From Panax quinquefolius (Eukaryota > Streptophyta > Magnoliopsida > Apiales > Araliaceae): DNA of 64,000 nt. Of this stretch, positions 35,270 to 46,739 are shown one piece after another. A model generated the notes under the pieces. It saw only the letters and a list, made by a program, of their open reading frames with translations. It did no database searches and was not told where the DNA came from. The stretch lies in assembly GCA_020205615.1 (NCBI GenBank), contig CM035168.1, forward strand, positions 129,652,795 to 129,716,794, written 5' to 3'. Within the stretch, counting starts at the first letter, position 1. Each line of letters opens with the position of its first letter. A program made the position numbers and the translations under genes.

Positions 35270-35778
35270 CGTACACAGTTTTGAAAAGGTGAGGATACCT
35301 CGCTTTCATTTTCGCTTCCAATTCCCTGTGTCATTTCCTCTATAGCATGATTCCTCCACAAAACTTTAACTTGTGGTATAACCTTTCTTGGCGTAGGACA
35401 TGCTCCTTCCTATCCAAAATCTTGACAGTACCTCCTCATACGTTAAGTCTTGGCTATCTCGTCCTGTTCTAACTTCAATAACGTGGTTCGGTCTTTCACA
35501 TATTTACGAAATATGAGATGTGAAACACATTATGAACACGAGACATACTTTGAGGTAACGCAAGTCTATAGGCTACATTTCCTACTCTGGTCAAGAATTT
35601 GAAATGGACCGATAAATCGTGGATTGAGCTTTCCTCTCTTCCCAAATCTTGTAACTCCTTCCATGGAGCAACTCGCAACAATAATACGATCCCCTACACT
35701 AAATTCCACGTCCTTTCGATGAAGATTCGCATAACTCTTTTGTCGATCTTGTGCCATTTGTATACGTTGTCGAATCAT
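35270..35778 (-). pseudogene. Element C copy 2: integrase C-terminus and chromodomain-like tail
   Basis: Same as copy 1: [20 protein letters not shown] begins at 35778, and here the frame also covers PRFIGPFQILDQ. A second frame (35681-35496) gives SMSRVHNVFHISYF. Chromodomain-like sequence continues in broken frames to about 35270. Confidence 0.65.
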
Positions 35779-36187
35779 TAGTCATACGTCTTAACTCTCG
35801 TCCCAACAATGTTGCTTCACCCACCTCATCCCAACATATTGGAGAACGACATTTTTGTCCATATAATGCTTGAATGGAACCATGCCTATATTTGTTTAAT
35901 AACTATTGTTGTATGAGAATTCCACCAATGGCAAGTACTTATCCCAACTTCCTTTGAAATCTAGGACACAGAGTTTTAATATATCTTCAAGAGTTTGAGT
36001 AGTCCTTTCTGATTGCCCATCCGCTTTGAGGATGGTATGCCAAACCAGAATCAGAAATTCGCGCTCCATAGCTTTCTACAAACTAACCCAAAATCATGAA
36101 GTGAATCTTGGGTCACGATCTAAAACTATGGATACTGGCATGCCATGCAATCTCACAATCTCATTTACGTACATACGAGAAAGACGT

Positions 36188-36710
36188 TCAAGGGAATAAG
36201 TCTCTCGTATTTGGTAAGAAATGAGTAGACTTGGTTAATCTATCAACAATAACCCAAATCGCATCTATGCCGAGAAACCCTAGGAAGATTAGTAATGAAA
36301 TTGTGGTAATGTGTTCCCACTTCCATTTCAAAATCTCAAGTGGTTGCAACGGACCCTTAGGTACAAGATGCTCCGCTTTTACTGCGTTAAGTAAGTTAAA
36401 CACATCGAGATAAACTACGCGATCTCTCTCCTCATATTGCTCCACCAAAATGTATGTTGAAGATCATAATACATTTTGGTACTCCCGTGATGGATTGCAA
36501 ATGGTGTATTGTGTGCCTCCATCATAATCTTGTTCTTCAAATCGAGTCGTTAGGAACACAAAGTCTAGAGTGGACTAGAAGTATTCCTTCTTCATCAATT
36601 CTCGCCCTAAATAGCTCCTTCAGATTTCTTCTTTGCATCATTTCCGGCCTTGGCTTGAGCAACCTTAACTTTTTCTATTAAAGTTGGCTCTATCGTATAC
36701 TTGACATCAT
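36188..36710 (-). pseudogene. Element C copy 2: integrase
   Basis: Parallel to 29400-29968. 36448-36188 reads DVFNLLNAVKAEHLVPKG and LKWKWEHI, then a frameshift, then [19 protein letters not shown]. The zinc-binding N-terminus (36710-36450) is in other frames. Copy 1 keeps a longer open frame over this region. Confidence 0.65.
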
Positions 36711-37320
36711 CACACTCGTTCCTCGCGATATGATCTTCTACTCAACGCCACGTCACCTACCACGTTCGCTTTTCCAAGATGGTATGGTTAGAATATGTGC
36801 GAAATGAGTCGCCTCTTGAGCTCTTGGAAAATCTTCTCGCATTCCTCGCTCCATACTGAATTTTGTATCTTTTCAAGTCATTAAGTTAACGGAATAGCGA
36901 TTCGAGAATATCCTTCAACGAATCTCCGATAATAACCAACTAAGCTTCTAGAAAGCTACGTATTTCGATTTCTTGACTTAGGTTGCTCTCAATCGCGACT
37001 CATATCCCAATCTTGGATAAGACGTCACAATGACACCTATCGATTTACTATCGCATCTAATATGACATCCCATACAGAGAAGTCGCTTAGGTGAATTCCA
37101 CAAAGGAAGTCACAAGATAAAGGCTCGGTACCAAATTCTATAGTTGAATTTTAACTCACGAAGTTCAATAGAGCCATTCGATATGAGATTTTAGAAATGA
37201 GTTTTTGTCTGGGGTTCAAAGTCGATACAAAATTTAATATCGAGCTTTGGGAGTAAGCCAAGAAATTCTTCTTCGTAAAATACGTCCAGAAAAATCAATA
37301 ACAACAGAATATTATTCAAA
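36711..37320 (-). pseudogene. Element C copy 2: pol remnant with the same reverse transcriptase deletion
   Basis: The order and junction are the same as in copy 1: the pre-reverse-transcriptase segment, the about 120-bp block not seen in A (37000-37115), then the post-reverse-transcriptase segment. The palm and RNase H are absent. Confidence 0.62.
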
Positions 37321-37800
37321 TCGACGTGTCTTTATTCAAATCCATAACATGGACTAAGAAAATTTGACATCCGTAATAAACGAATGACTTCATGGCTTGA
37401 TATGAAAATGTTTGACTACAATGGTTTGATTGCTTGAATTGAAGAACAAAGTTGCTTAAGAATATGAAAACTAACAACCTTACGAAAATAATCAATTTCG
37501 CATGATGAGTAGTTAACCTTAAAATCACATCAAAATAAATATCTCTATAGAAATAAGGTTAACGAGTAATGTGATAGTGCCAACCCGAATCAAGCAAGAT
37601 TTATAAACAATGGATGTGATGAAAGTTTCTCCTAACGGAGTTTCCACAGATAGGTCAAAGTCTAATTTCTCCTGAGTCAAGTTTAAACGTTGAGCGCAAG
37701 TAAGAGAGATAAAAGAATGGGTAGAACCGATATCTAGTAAGGTATATACTTATGAAGAATTTATAATTGACTAACCCGCTATCTTCGTTCGGGTTCCTTG
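37321..37800 (-). pseudogene. Element C copy 2: aspartic protease and linker
   Basis: The active-site sequence LLDIGSTHSFIS is near 37745-37715 in the minus strand, with the following hydrophobic stretch. The frame 37942-37655 covers the zinc-knuckle-protease junction, and 37528-37316 is the linker toward reverse transcriptase. Confidence 0.62.
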
Positions 37801-39013
37801 CATTTTGACCGGTCACGACAAACGCCTTCCCGGAATCGTTGACTTTGACTTTTCTCGGGACGATCTTTTGAGTCACCGTCCCCATTGAACTAGGTTTCGC
37901 CACTGCATAATCTCGATCTCGCGATATGTCCTTCCTTTCCACAACTATAGCATACCTTAAACTGTTGTGGGCGGTTTGGGTGATATGTCCCTCTTTCCCC
38001 GCATTTGTAACATACGACCGGGTGGTCGTTTCTCCTCCCTAAAACTAGTTGCTATAGGCGCCGACGCCTTCACATGGTCGTTGTTGAATCTCCTCTTTTA
38101 AAATCTCCTCCCACTCGCTTCTTCTATTTTCATGGCCACAATTACCACCAGTAGTGGTTCTACCCTTTGTCTCAGTATTCTTCTTTCTCCGTTGGTTATC
38201 GTTATTCGATGATCGCTATCTTGAGATGATCCTCGGTTATGGTCCCTCGGTTGACGCATTTCTCGTTATCTCTCGCTCTAACAATCGAGCCTGCTGACAA
38301 CATCCTGAATAGAGAGAAAATTTATGAGAAATGAGATCTTGGCGTATGTCGGGTTTCAAACCTCTCGAAACATCCGCGTCATCGTTCCTCATTCTCCACC
38401 AAATGAGGTGCAAACTCGATAACTCCGCCGAACTTCGCCAGATCTTTGGGACACCGCCATGTTATTTTGCTCTAGTCTAATAAACTCCACTTCCTTCATA
38501 CGACGAAATACTTTCGTGGAAGTACTTGTCATTGAACTGCTTCAAACGTCTCCACGACATCTTTGAAAGTGCAAATGGATGGTGTACGCTTCATGATTCC
38601 CACCAAGAATCGCCTCGCCCACGGAACATAAAGGTGGCGAATGGAACTTTCTGTTCCTCGCATCCCAAGACATCGAATATCTTGGTAATTTGTTTGACCC
38701 ACGTCTCGCTTTAATCGGATCCGCTTTCCCGCACTCGGTGGTCCCAACTCTTTGAATCGCTTGGCATGACCACTCGTGAATTGCTATCATTTCCTCCTCA
38801 GATTTTGAACACGAGTCTCCTCGTCTCGATTTTGCATGAATTGCAAAAAGCTTCTAAACATCCCCTCGCTCATCATCTCTCGATTGGTGTTGTTCACGGG
38901 AGGAACATTGCCACTGTTGCACGTTCTCCTCGTTGGTGAGTAGAGGCAGCATCTCCACGGTCTCATTTACTCCATTTGTTAATATTCTCAATGACATTCT
39001 CAAATACCGCCAT
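37801..39013 (-). pseudogene. Element C copy 2: gag with zinc knuckle
   Basis: The start ATG on the minus strand is at 39013 (MAVFENVIENIN). The segment 38790-38529 holds the WVKQITKIFDV-like stretch and the KVPFATFMFRG block in two frames. The zinc knuckle is near 37965-37915. Frameshifts are abundant, often at GC-rich triplets. Confidence 0.65.
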
Positions 39014-39183
39014 AAAATAAGGGTTAATTAAGGAAATCAATATATCACATAATATCCCTATATACTTGACCAACTAACAAATAAGCTTAGGTAGGACACA
39101 CTAACGAAGGATTTACTCGCCTCTCCCTCCTAGTTCTATTCCCGATCTCCGCCAGAGATCATATCCCTAAGCTCGATATTAAC

Positions 39184-42002
39184 TGTGACGCCTTCCAAAA
39201 TAGGTATACACAACACCCATTCTCGAGTCGCCAAATACATGAGTACGTAAACAACTACAACTTTATTATTACAACAAGAAATCTGTGAGTTTGAATACAA
39301 ATATTATCTTCTAGACAATATCTATACTCAAATAAATCCTCATCACATTATTGATTCATTATTTTACAAAAATGGTGAGGACTACTAAACAACTCTCTCT
39401 AGAATCTTCATTCCATACCCCGACTAAGACTCGCTACATTCTCGCCTCCCAATGGAACAACAACAAGGAAAAGGGTGAGCTCAACTAGCCCAATAAAGAA
39501 TATTATGACTAAGATAATATACAACAAATTATCGTTAGTCTTCAACAGGAAAAATCGATAGAATACAATAGATAACAAGTTTCGGATCAATATTCGCGCG
39601 AAATAATAATTCATAGAAGAGTTACGTAGAGAATGAAATCTACTATAATCTATGAATTTAACGATCCATCATCAATATTTTATCCTCAGTAACATCAATC
39701 AATATACATCCGAATCAAATATTCATCTTTGCACTTTCTGAGTGCCAAAGATATTCATCATTAGTCATGTTCATTTAAACACTGCTCATCTTTGACTACA
39801 GCCAAAGATATTAATCAATCGGTCATGTTCATCTCAACACTGCTCATCTTTGCACTACAGCCAAAGATATTCTTCAGAAATCATTCATCTTTGCACTACT
39901 GTGCCAAAAGATATTCAATAATATCATCATTTAAGACCGAGGATGATGAAAAATATTTTTAAAGAAACGAATCCAAAGAAACAAAATGACAAGGATTAAT
40001 GATTAAGGATTCAGTACTTGGTTTTATCCACGTCCAAAAAAATACCTCAAAAATAATCATAGTGGTGTAAAATTCAAGAATGATCAAAACATGGATACAA
40101 TCGAGTTAGTATCCGAATAGATGTTTTAGACGAAAAGAAGAAATTTTATTTTTCGGTGAATAAGATCAGATATCGTGAATAGTCAGATATCGTGAATAAG
40201 TGTCGATATCGTGAATAGTAACTCAGACACCAAAAGATAGAAATTCCATAAAAACATCTTCACGCTTCATGAATAGTACTCGTGAATAAGAACTCGTGAA
40301 TAAGAACTCAGCTGAATAAGAACTTCGTGAATAAGAACTCATGAATAAGAACCCATGAATAAGAACTCCCGACATGAAAAAAGTTCTAAATTTGATAAAA
40401 ACTTCAGATCAACATTTCAAAGATAATGATATTGAAGAAATAATATCATTACTGAAAAAAAATAATATCCCTTACCTCGAAAGATCAAGATTTTACAACT
40501 AGAATCTAGGGTATAGTCTTTGAAGGGAACTTGCAACTCAGTCTAGCAATACTCAAAGTATACTCAAAATACTCACAAGAATACGCTCAAAATATCGAGA
40601 GAGAAATAGAGAAAACTTCAGTTTACGGTGTGATTTTCAATTCTAACCTAAGACCCTATTTATGGGAAAATGCTTAGAACACCAAAAGCGAAAATTTAAT
40701 ATAATATTAATATAATTATACAAATTTTCCTTAGCCCACCTTTTTGGTCAAAACACCAGCCACACATGTTAATGATGTCCAAAAAATACAAAAACGTTTT
40801 TCTTAACAAAAATAATTTAAACTCCCAAAATCAATTATTTGAGCTTTGAACTTCAATAATTCATAATAAATAGCCCTTTCATCAGAAAATTCGAATCTCA
40901 TGAGTTTTTATAGGAAATTCAATTCTCTACAACTTTGCAGAAGAAAGTTTTTCCAAATTCCAAACAAAAATCGACCGAAATCCATAAACGGGCGATTTTA
41001 CAAAACTATAATCAAATTTCTATTAATAATTGTGTCCACCAACACACAAAACATGTGTTAAACATTTAATGCCACAAAAATACTCTTCCTCCTCATATAC
41101 TCATATATCCCACATTCATTGTAAAATATCACCGTTAATATATTATTAAAATAATATATTTAAATGAATTATTTTATCAGAAAAAGATAAAATATTAATT
41201 TTCAACAATTGTCATTTTAAAATTTTCTCCATCTATATCCACATAAAATCAATATTTTCCTCATCATATAAATCAATAATTAATTATTCACAAATAATAT
41301 TACAGAATCACAATATTGACAACCAGGCAGTTCCCAGGAAAGAGGGGGCTTTCCAATAAGAATTTCTTCTTCTTCTGGCGCAATTAGATGACCAAACCTC
41401 TCCTTAGATGTAACTTTCTAGACATTGCCAATAATGTTATCTAATAATATTATTCGGATAATATGAATTATTGCTTCGATAATGAAAGATACTGTGTAAT
41501 GACAATTATTGAAAACAAAGAATATAAAATATCAACACGGCCAATTATTAACTCAATAAAATAATTTGAACAAGAATTATCGTAACCATTATTGAGTAGT
41601 GCCTTCTTACGTAAGAATCAATAATTGGTGCAATACCGTGTGCTTTCTGCTTCAACAACGCGTAGATTAGTGTGTTTTAACCACCGGGTATTCCAACAAT
41701 GATATAATTGCAACAACTACGCCTGTTATTTAAAAACAACTTATATTTGTCGTTTCTTCATCCAATCGCTTTCCATGGGGCCCACACATGGTCGCTACCG
41801 TAATATTTAATATATTCCCGACAAGATGCGAATATTCCACGACCAAACGAATATTCCCCAAAACAATGAATATTTTATAACCACTTGCTTATTTTGAAAT
41901 ATTTGCATGATTTAACCCTTAACTATCCACATTAATCAAATCAACCCTTACTATTTCAAAATAAAGGAAATTCCTTTTTATTTAAAAATTTCGGGTCTTA
42001 CA
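39184..42002 (-). repeat. Element C LTR-c (5' LTR of the tandem)
   Basis: 2819 bp, plus-strand ends TGTGACGCC and GGTCTTACA. The minus-strand TATA position near 40657 reads CATAAATAGGG, one base off the LTR-a box. Tandem GAATAAGAACTC repeats at 40260-40370. Directly followed by the resumed B 3' LTR. Confidence 0.82.
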
Positions 42003-43434
42003 AAGATACCCTATACTTGGTGAAATCCTTATGTTATTCCATTGCTTATTATTACATTTGGAATAACTTTGTATACGCTGCTGGTTTTACCTATACTTGG
42101 TGACATTCTTCTATTATTCTCATTGGAACATCCTGGTCATGCAGTGTTTTTACACCCGACTGGTTCCGCTTTTATTATTCTACATTGGAACATCCATGCT
42201 CTGTGTTTTTACACCTTTGACCGGTTCCGCCTTTATCATTCTGTTGGAATATCCTATCGTGTGTTTTACACCGGATCCGGTTCCATCTTTATTATTCTCG
42301 TTGGAACATCCGCTTGCTGGAATGTGAATTTTACGACTGGTTCCGTTATTATTATTCTGTTGAATAACTCGCTGTCATCAAGCACCGCATGCATGGTGAT
42401 TTCTTTTGTTATTCCATTCTTTATTATACCCAAATGGTTAAAACTTTGACTTCTATACTCCATGAAATTAGTAGAATATCCTTGATATTTGCGTTTCATC
42501 CAAAGATCTTTTCACTAAATATTCTTCGATCATTCTTGAATTTTACTCTATGAAAACAAATATTATGTTGACAATTTGGGCGTTAATAATTCATGGATTA
42601 AATAATTCTTGAACTTGTTTTATTGAATTATTATGTCATTGTCATCATCCTCATGTTATATTATGTTATCTTTGCTTACGATGCGTAGATGAACTTAGTA
42701 TGATTATGACCGAGATCATTCTAGATAATCACGACTTGATATAAATGATGTGACAAAAAGTCCTCGATTGGCTGTATGTAATGCGGTGATGGATAGTTTT
42801 TGGTATGATTATGACCGGGGTGATTCTTATAGTCATGACCATTGATAACTTGATGAAAATCCTTGGCCGTGGGTACGTGGATGATTAGATGTGGTTTATT
42901 TATTTATTAAGGCGAGTCTCACCGATAAAATTGATGAAAACTTTTTAAAACCTAAAAGATAGTAGACTTTATTCTCTACTTGACTCTTTTAATGGATTGC
43001 TTATTCCACGCAGCTTAACCGGTCGGTTTGTCTATTGTATTTTATCGGTTTAACATCATTGAAGGCTAATGATAATTTATTCTCGCATTATCTTAGTCAT
43101 AATATTTCTTCTTGGGCTAGTTGAGCTCACCTTTTCTTTCACCGTTCTCTTTAGGAAATGAGAACATAAATGACTTAGTCGGGGAACGGAGTAATGGTCC
43201 AGAGGATAGCATTAGTAGTCCTCACTATTCTCGTGAAATAGTGTGATAATAGTTGTAATGAGGACTCCTTTTTGAGTTTGTATAATATCTAGTAGATAAT
43301 ATTTGTATTCAAACTCACGGTTTATGTCGTATTGCATACTGACAATTATATTAGTAAGTTGTATTTGAATTTATGTACCATGTAAGTGGCGACCCAAGAT
43401 GGGTGACGTATACCTAATTTTTGGAGGCGTCATG
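42003..43434 (+). repeat. Element B 3' LTR, second segment
   Basis: Resumes at ACCCTATACTTGGTG and matches 15710-17119. 42090-42370 holds the GGAACATCC / GGTTCCG tandem units, which produce spurious frames (42042-42449, 42097-42327, 42266-42499). Ends GGCGTCATG (GCGTCACA in the 5' LTR). Confidence 0.82.
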
Positions 43435-43600
43435 CACTTTTTGAGTTTGTATGATCTCTAGTAGACAATATTGTATTCAAACTCTCACGCTTTATGTCGT
43501 ATTATACACGGCAGCTTATATTAATAAGTTGTATTTAAATTACATACCATGTATCCGACTACCCAAGATGGGTGATGTAAACCTATTTTTGGGCGCCACA
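43435..43600 (+). repeat. Element A 5' LTR, second segment
   Basis: Continues the A LTR after B, matching 50739-50896 (TTTGAGTTTGTATGATCTCT to the GGGCGCCACA end). Confidence 0.82.
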
Positions 43601-43790
43601 CATGGTAGTATCGAGCTTAGGATATGATCAACGGCTAAGATGTGAGAATAGTACTAGGAGGAGAGACAGGGGAATACCTTCGCTAAGTATGACCTACCTA
43701 AGTTTATGTGCTATTTTTATTGGTCATTGTAATATAGGGATAATATGTTACATGTCAATTAACCTTTTGTTTTGTGGCGATGTCTCGAAA
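43601..43790 (+). other. Element A primer binding site and leader
   Basis: TGGTAGTATCGAGCTTAGG at 43603 is the tRNA-Met primer site (expected TGGTATCAGAGC, altered at CTGG and CAG). The leader runs to the gag ATG at 43791. Confidence 0.65.
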
Positions 43791-44960
43791 ATGACATCCG
43801 AGAATGTTGAGAATAGCGATGGAGCACAAGCGATCGTTGATTCACCACATATCAATAATCGGGATAATGTGCATCGTGAAGGCGACAATCCTCATGCAAA
43901 CAACAACACCGACCAAATGATGAATGATCAAATGTTCGGAGGCTTTATCTGAATTCATGCAACGTTGAAGCGAGAGCGACTCATGTCCAAAGCGTGGGTG
44001 GAAACACGGAAAACTCTCGGTGCGGTCACCGCTAAACAATTCAAGGAGCTGGGACCACCGGAGTTTAAGGGAGAGCCAAAACCACTTCAAGCGGAGCATG
44101 GATAAAGCAGATTACCAAGATATTTGATGTCTCAGGGATGCTCCGAGGAGCAAAAGGTTCCTTTCGCTTTTATGTTGCATTTGAGAGATTCTTTGGTGGA
44201 ATCGGTAAACGTACTCAACTTCATTGATCAAGATATCTTGGGAGAAGTTCCAGAGTCATCAACGACAAATACTTTCCGAAAGTATTCGCCATACGGAAGG
44301 GAGGTGGAGTTTATCAAGTTGGAACAAAACAATATGACCGTGTCGCAATACGAGGCAAAATTTGCGAGTTATCACGGTTATACCCAACTTGGTGGATAAT
44401 GAAGAGAGAATGGCGCTAATGTTTTAAGAGGTTTGAAGCGGGAGATACGCCAACATCTTATTTCTCATAAACCGTGTTTGTATTCGGATGTTGTAAATAG
44501 GGCTCGATCGGTGGAGCGCGATAACGAGTCAACGCAACTAAAAGAGAGCGGTAAATGCAAAATTATAATACCAAATGAGAGTAGTCATCGAAGCGGTGAC
44601 AACAAGCGTGGAGGGAATCAACAGGCCGAGATATGGTAACCACTTGGTGGTAATCGGGGCCAAAATAATAAGAATGGACATTTCAAGAAAAGGAGATTCA
44701 ACAATGATGGAAAGACGTCAAACCAAAGACCATTGTTAAGGAAGGAGAAAGACCACCTATCATATGCTTCAAATGCGGAGGAGAGGGACACATCGAACCC
44801 AAACTGCATACATGTCAGTCAAAGCGTGTTATAATTGTGGAAGAAAAAAGTCACTTAGCTCGATTTTGTGCCATCAAGACAAATTCAACTTAGGATGGAG
44901 GCACCAAAGGTCGTCCCGTAAAAGTAAAAACCCAGTAGTCAAGGGAGAGCGTTAGTTGTG
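43791..44960 (+). pseudogene. Element A gag (Retrotrans_gag, zinc knuckles), frameshifted
   Basis: Gag packages the RNA in the particle. The ATG at 43791 gives MTSENVENSDGAQ and an Asn-rich N-terminus up to a stop at 43950. In other frames follow FKGEPKPL, the capsid-like core with VEFIKLEQNNMTVSQYEAKF (44310-44370), then LKREIRQHLISHKP. A zinc knuckle C-x2-C-x4-H begins near 44767 (CFKCGGEGHI) and a second near 44825 (ACYNCGRKK), which continues in a shifted frame as HLARFCA. Two knuckles are usual in this clade. At least four frame changes separate these parts. Confidence 0.75.
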
Positions 44961-45014
44961 ACCTCCTGAGAGCGAGGAACCCGAATGAGGTCATCACGGT
45001 AAGCTTATCATAAA

Positions 45015-45336
45015 CTCTAATGAAGTCTATACTTTATTTGATACCGGGTTCTACCCATTCTTTTATTTCTCCTACTTGCGCCATCGATTAAATTTGACTC
45101 GGAGAAATTAGACTTTGACTTATCTGTGGAAACTCCGTTGGGAGAAACCTTCATTACATCCAATCGCTTATAAGTCTTGTTTGGTTCAAATCGGTACCCT
45201 CACATTACCCGTCGATCTTATTTCATTAAAAATACTTGCATTTGACGTGATTACAGGATTGATTGGTTAACTACTTATCATGCAAAATTGATTTTTTTAA
45301 AAGGTTGTTAGCTTTCATATTCCTAACCAACCTATT
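45015..45336 (+). pseudogene. Element A aspartic protease
   Basis: VYTLFDTG near 45025-45055 is the active-site loop, followed by FISPTCA-like sequence in a shifted frame and a hydrophobic stretch (TLPVDLISLKILAFDVI) that matches C and B. The protease releases mature Gag and Pol products. Broken by frameshifts. Confidence 0.65.
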
Positions 45337-46092
45337 ATGCTAATTCAAGCGACCAAACCATTAAAATCAATCACGGTCATCTCAAGCCATAAAGCTATTC
45401 GTTTATTGAAAAAGCGGATGTCAAGTTTTCTTAGCTCATGTCACGATTTAAACAAAAATACGCCGATTTTGAACGATATTTCTATTGTTAATAAATTTTC
45501 CGACGATTCTCAAGAACTTCCTGCCTACCCCGGGCGTGAAATTGAATTTTGTATCGACCTTGAACCCGGTATAAAACCTATTTCCAAAGCCCCATATCGA
45601 ATGGCTCCTATTGAACTTCAGGAGTTAAAGACCCAACTGCAGGAATTGTTAGACATTGACTTTATTCGTCCTAGTAATCCTCCTTGGGGTGCTCCTGTTC
45701 TATTTATGAAGAAGAAAGATGGGAGTATGCGACTTTGTATTGATTATCGGGAGTTGAATCATGTCACCATCAAAAATAGGTATCCATTGCCACGTATTGA
45801 TGACCTGTTTGACCAGTTGCAAGGAGCCAAATTCTTTTCAAAGATTGATCTTCGTTTCGGATATCACCAATTGAAGATTAGAACCACTGACATTCCAAAG
45901 ACGACTTTCAGAACTCGGTACGGGCATTATGAATTCCTAGTCATGTCCTTTGGATTGACTAATGCTCCTGCTGCCTTCATGGATATGATGAACCGAGTAT
46001 TCAAGGAATATTTGGATCACTTTGTGGTCGTCTTTATTGATGACATCCTTATTTATTCCAAAAGTCGTGAAGATCATGAAAGCAACACTTGA
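45337..46092 (+). CDS. Element A reverse transcriptase (Ty3/gypsy), open segment
   Basis: This 251-residue open frame is the best preserved coding segment in the window. Residues 1-70 are the protease-reverse transcriptase linker ([20 protein letters not shown]). Reverse transcriptase motifs then follow: EFCIDLEPG and [53 protein letters not shown] with the first catalytic Asp, [20 protein letters not shown], and [12 protein letters not shown] with the catalytic FIDD pair. It ends at a stop just after SREDHE. The ATG used is simply the first Met in an open stretch; the natural product is a polyprotein. It would copy element RNA into DNA in the cytoplasmic particle. Confidence 0.88.
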   Translation: MLIQATKPLKSITVISSHKAIRLLKKRMSSFLSSCHDLNKNTPILNDISIVNKFSDDSQELPAYPGREIEFCIDLEPGIKPISKAPYRMAPIELQELKTQLQELLDIDFIRPSNPPWGAPVLFMKKKDGSMRLCIDYRELNHVTIKNRYPLPRIDDLFDQLQGAKFFSKIDLRFGYHQLKIRTTDIPKTTFRTRYGHYEFLVMSFGLTNAPAAFMDMMNRVFKEYLDHFVVVFIDDILIYSKSREDHESNT

Positions 46093-46439
46093 GGTGACAC
46101 TCCAAAAGCTTTGTGAATATAAGCTTTATGCCAAGTTGAAGAAATGCGAGTTCGGCTCAAAGAAGTAGCATTCCTTGGGCACGTGGTATCAAGTCATGGA
46201 ATATCATTGACCCAAAGAAAGATCAAGCTATTCAAAGTCGGGAACAACCTAAATCGATGGATCAAGTGACGTAGCTTTCTCGGTTTAGAATTGGTTATTA
46301 TCGGAGATTCGTGGAAGGATTTTCTCGAATCGCTACTCCATCGACTCAAATGACTTTGGAAAGATACAAAGTTCGGTTGGAGCGAAGAATGTGAGAAGAG
46401 TTTTCAAGAACTCAAGAGGAGACTTATTTTAGCACTGTT
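46093..46439 (+). pseudogene. Element A reverse transcriptase thumb and connection, frameshifted
   Basis: Broken frames give LRVTLQKLCEYKLYAKLKKC, VAFLGHVVSSHGIS, then a degenerate stretch matching the usual SFLGL-YYRRF region, and [13 protein letters not shown]. The content is intact in order, but stops and shifts interrupt every frame. Confidence 0.7.
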
Positions 46440-46739
46440 ATGATAATACCATCCGCTCTTGAGGGATTTGTCATCTACAATGATGCTTCGAACAAAGGGT
46501 TGGGATGTGTTCTCATGCAACATGGAAAAGTTATAGCCTTTATGCCTCACGAAAACTCAAAAGAATATGAGAGGAATTATCCTACTCATGATCTAGAGTT
46601 AGTAGTCATTGTCTTTGCACTTAAAATTTGGAGGCATTACTTGTATGGGGAGAAAGTGGAGATCTTTACGGATCATAAAAGCCTCAAATATTTCTTCACT
46701 CAAAAGGAACTCAACATGCGACAAACGACGTTGGCTTGA
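46440..46739 (+). CDS. Element A RNase H, open segment
   Basis: [20 protein letters not shown], then [26 protein letters not shown], and [20 protein letters not shown]: the catalytic Asp-Glu-Asp residues (D of YNDAS, E of DLEL, D of FTDHKS) are present. It degrades the RNA strand of the replication hybrid. It ends at a stop where RQRRWLE is expected, through a one-base shift. Confidence 0.85.
   Translation: MIIPSALEGFVIYNDASNKGLGCVLMQHGKVIAFMPHENSKEYERNYPTHDLELVVIVFALKIWRHYLYGEKVEIFTDHKSLKYFFTQKELNMRQTTLA

Larger units (their letters stand above)
25648..42002 (-). mobile_element. Element C: tandem gypsy element, LTR-internal-LTR-internal-LTR
   Basis: Three LTRs of nearly equal size (25648-28471, 32410-35228, 39184-42002) in the same minus orientation separate two internal regions (28472-32409 and 35229-39183, about 3.94 and 3.96 kb) that match along their whole length. 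The block as a whole is bounded by LTR ends and sits in the B 3' LTR, with flanks GCATA and AGATA that approximate one 5-bp duplication. Both internals carry gag, a zinc knuckle, protease, an integrase fragment and a chromodomain-like tail, and both lack the reverse transcriptase and RNase H cores. The shared centre LTR fits unequal recombination between LTRs of two copies. An assembly error is the alternative. Confidence 0.82.
14731..43434 (+). mobile_element. Element B: defective Tekay-like gypsy element nested in the 5' LTR of A
   Basis: 5' LTR 14731-17119 (2389 bp), internal 17120-24653, 3' LTR 24654-25647 plus 42003-43434 (2426 bp). The left flank GGACTC and right flank CACTT approximate a 5-bp duplication of GACTC in A. 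The internal region keeps a gag N-terminus (17300-17407), a zinc-knuckle and protease segment (21300-22260) and the final polypurine tract, but the middle of gag and nearly all of reverse transcriptase, RNase H and integrase are missing. It therefore depended on another element for movement, or decayed after insertion. Confidence 0.82.
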
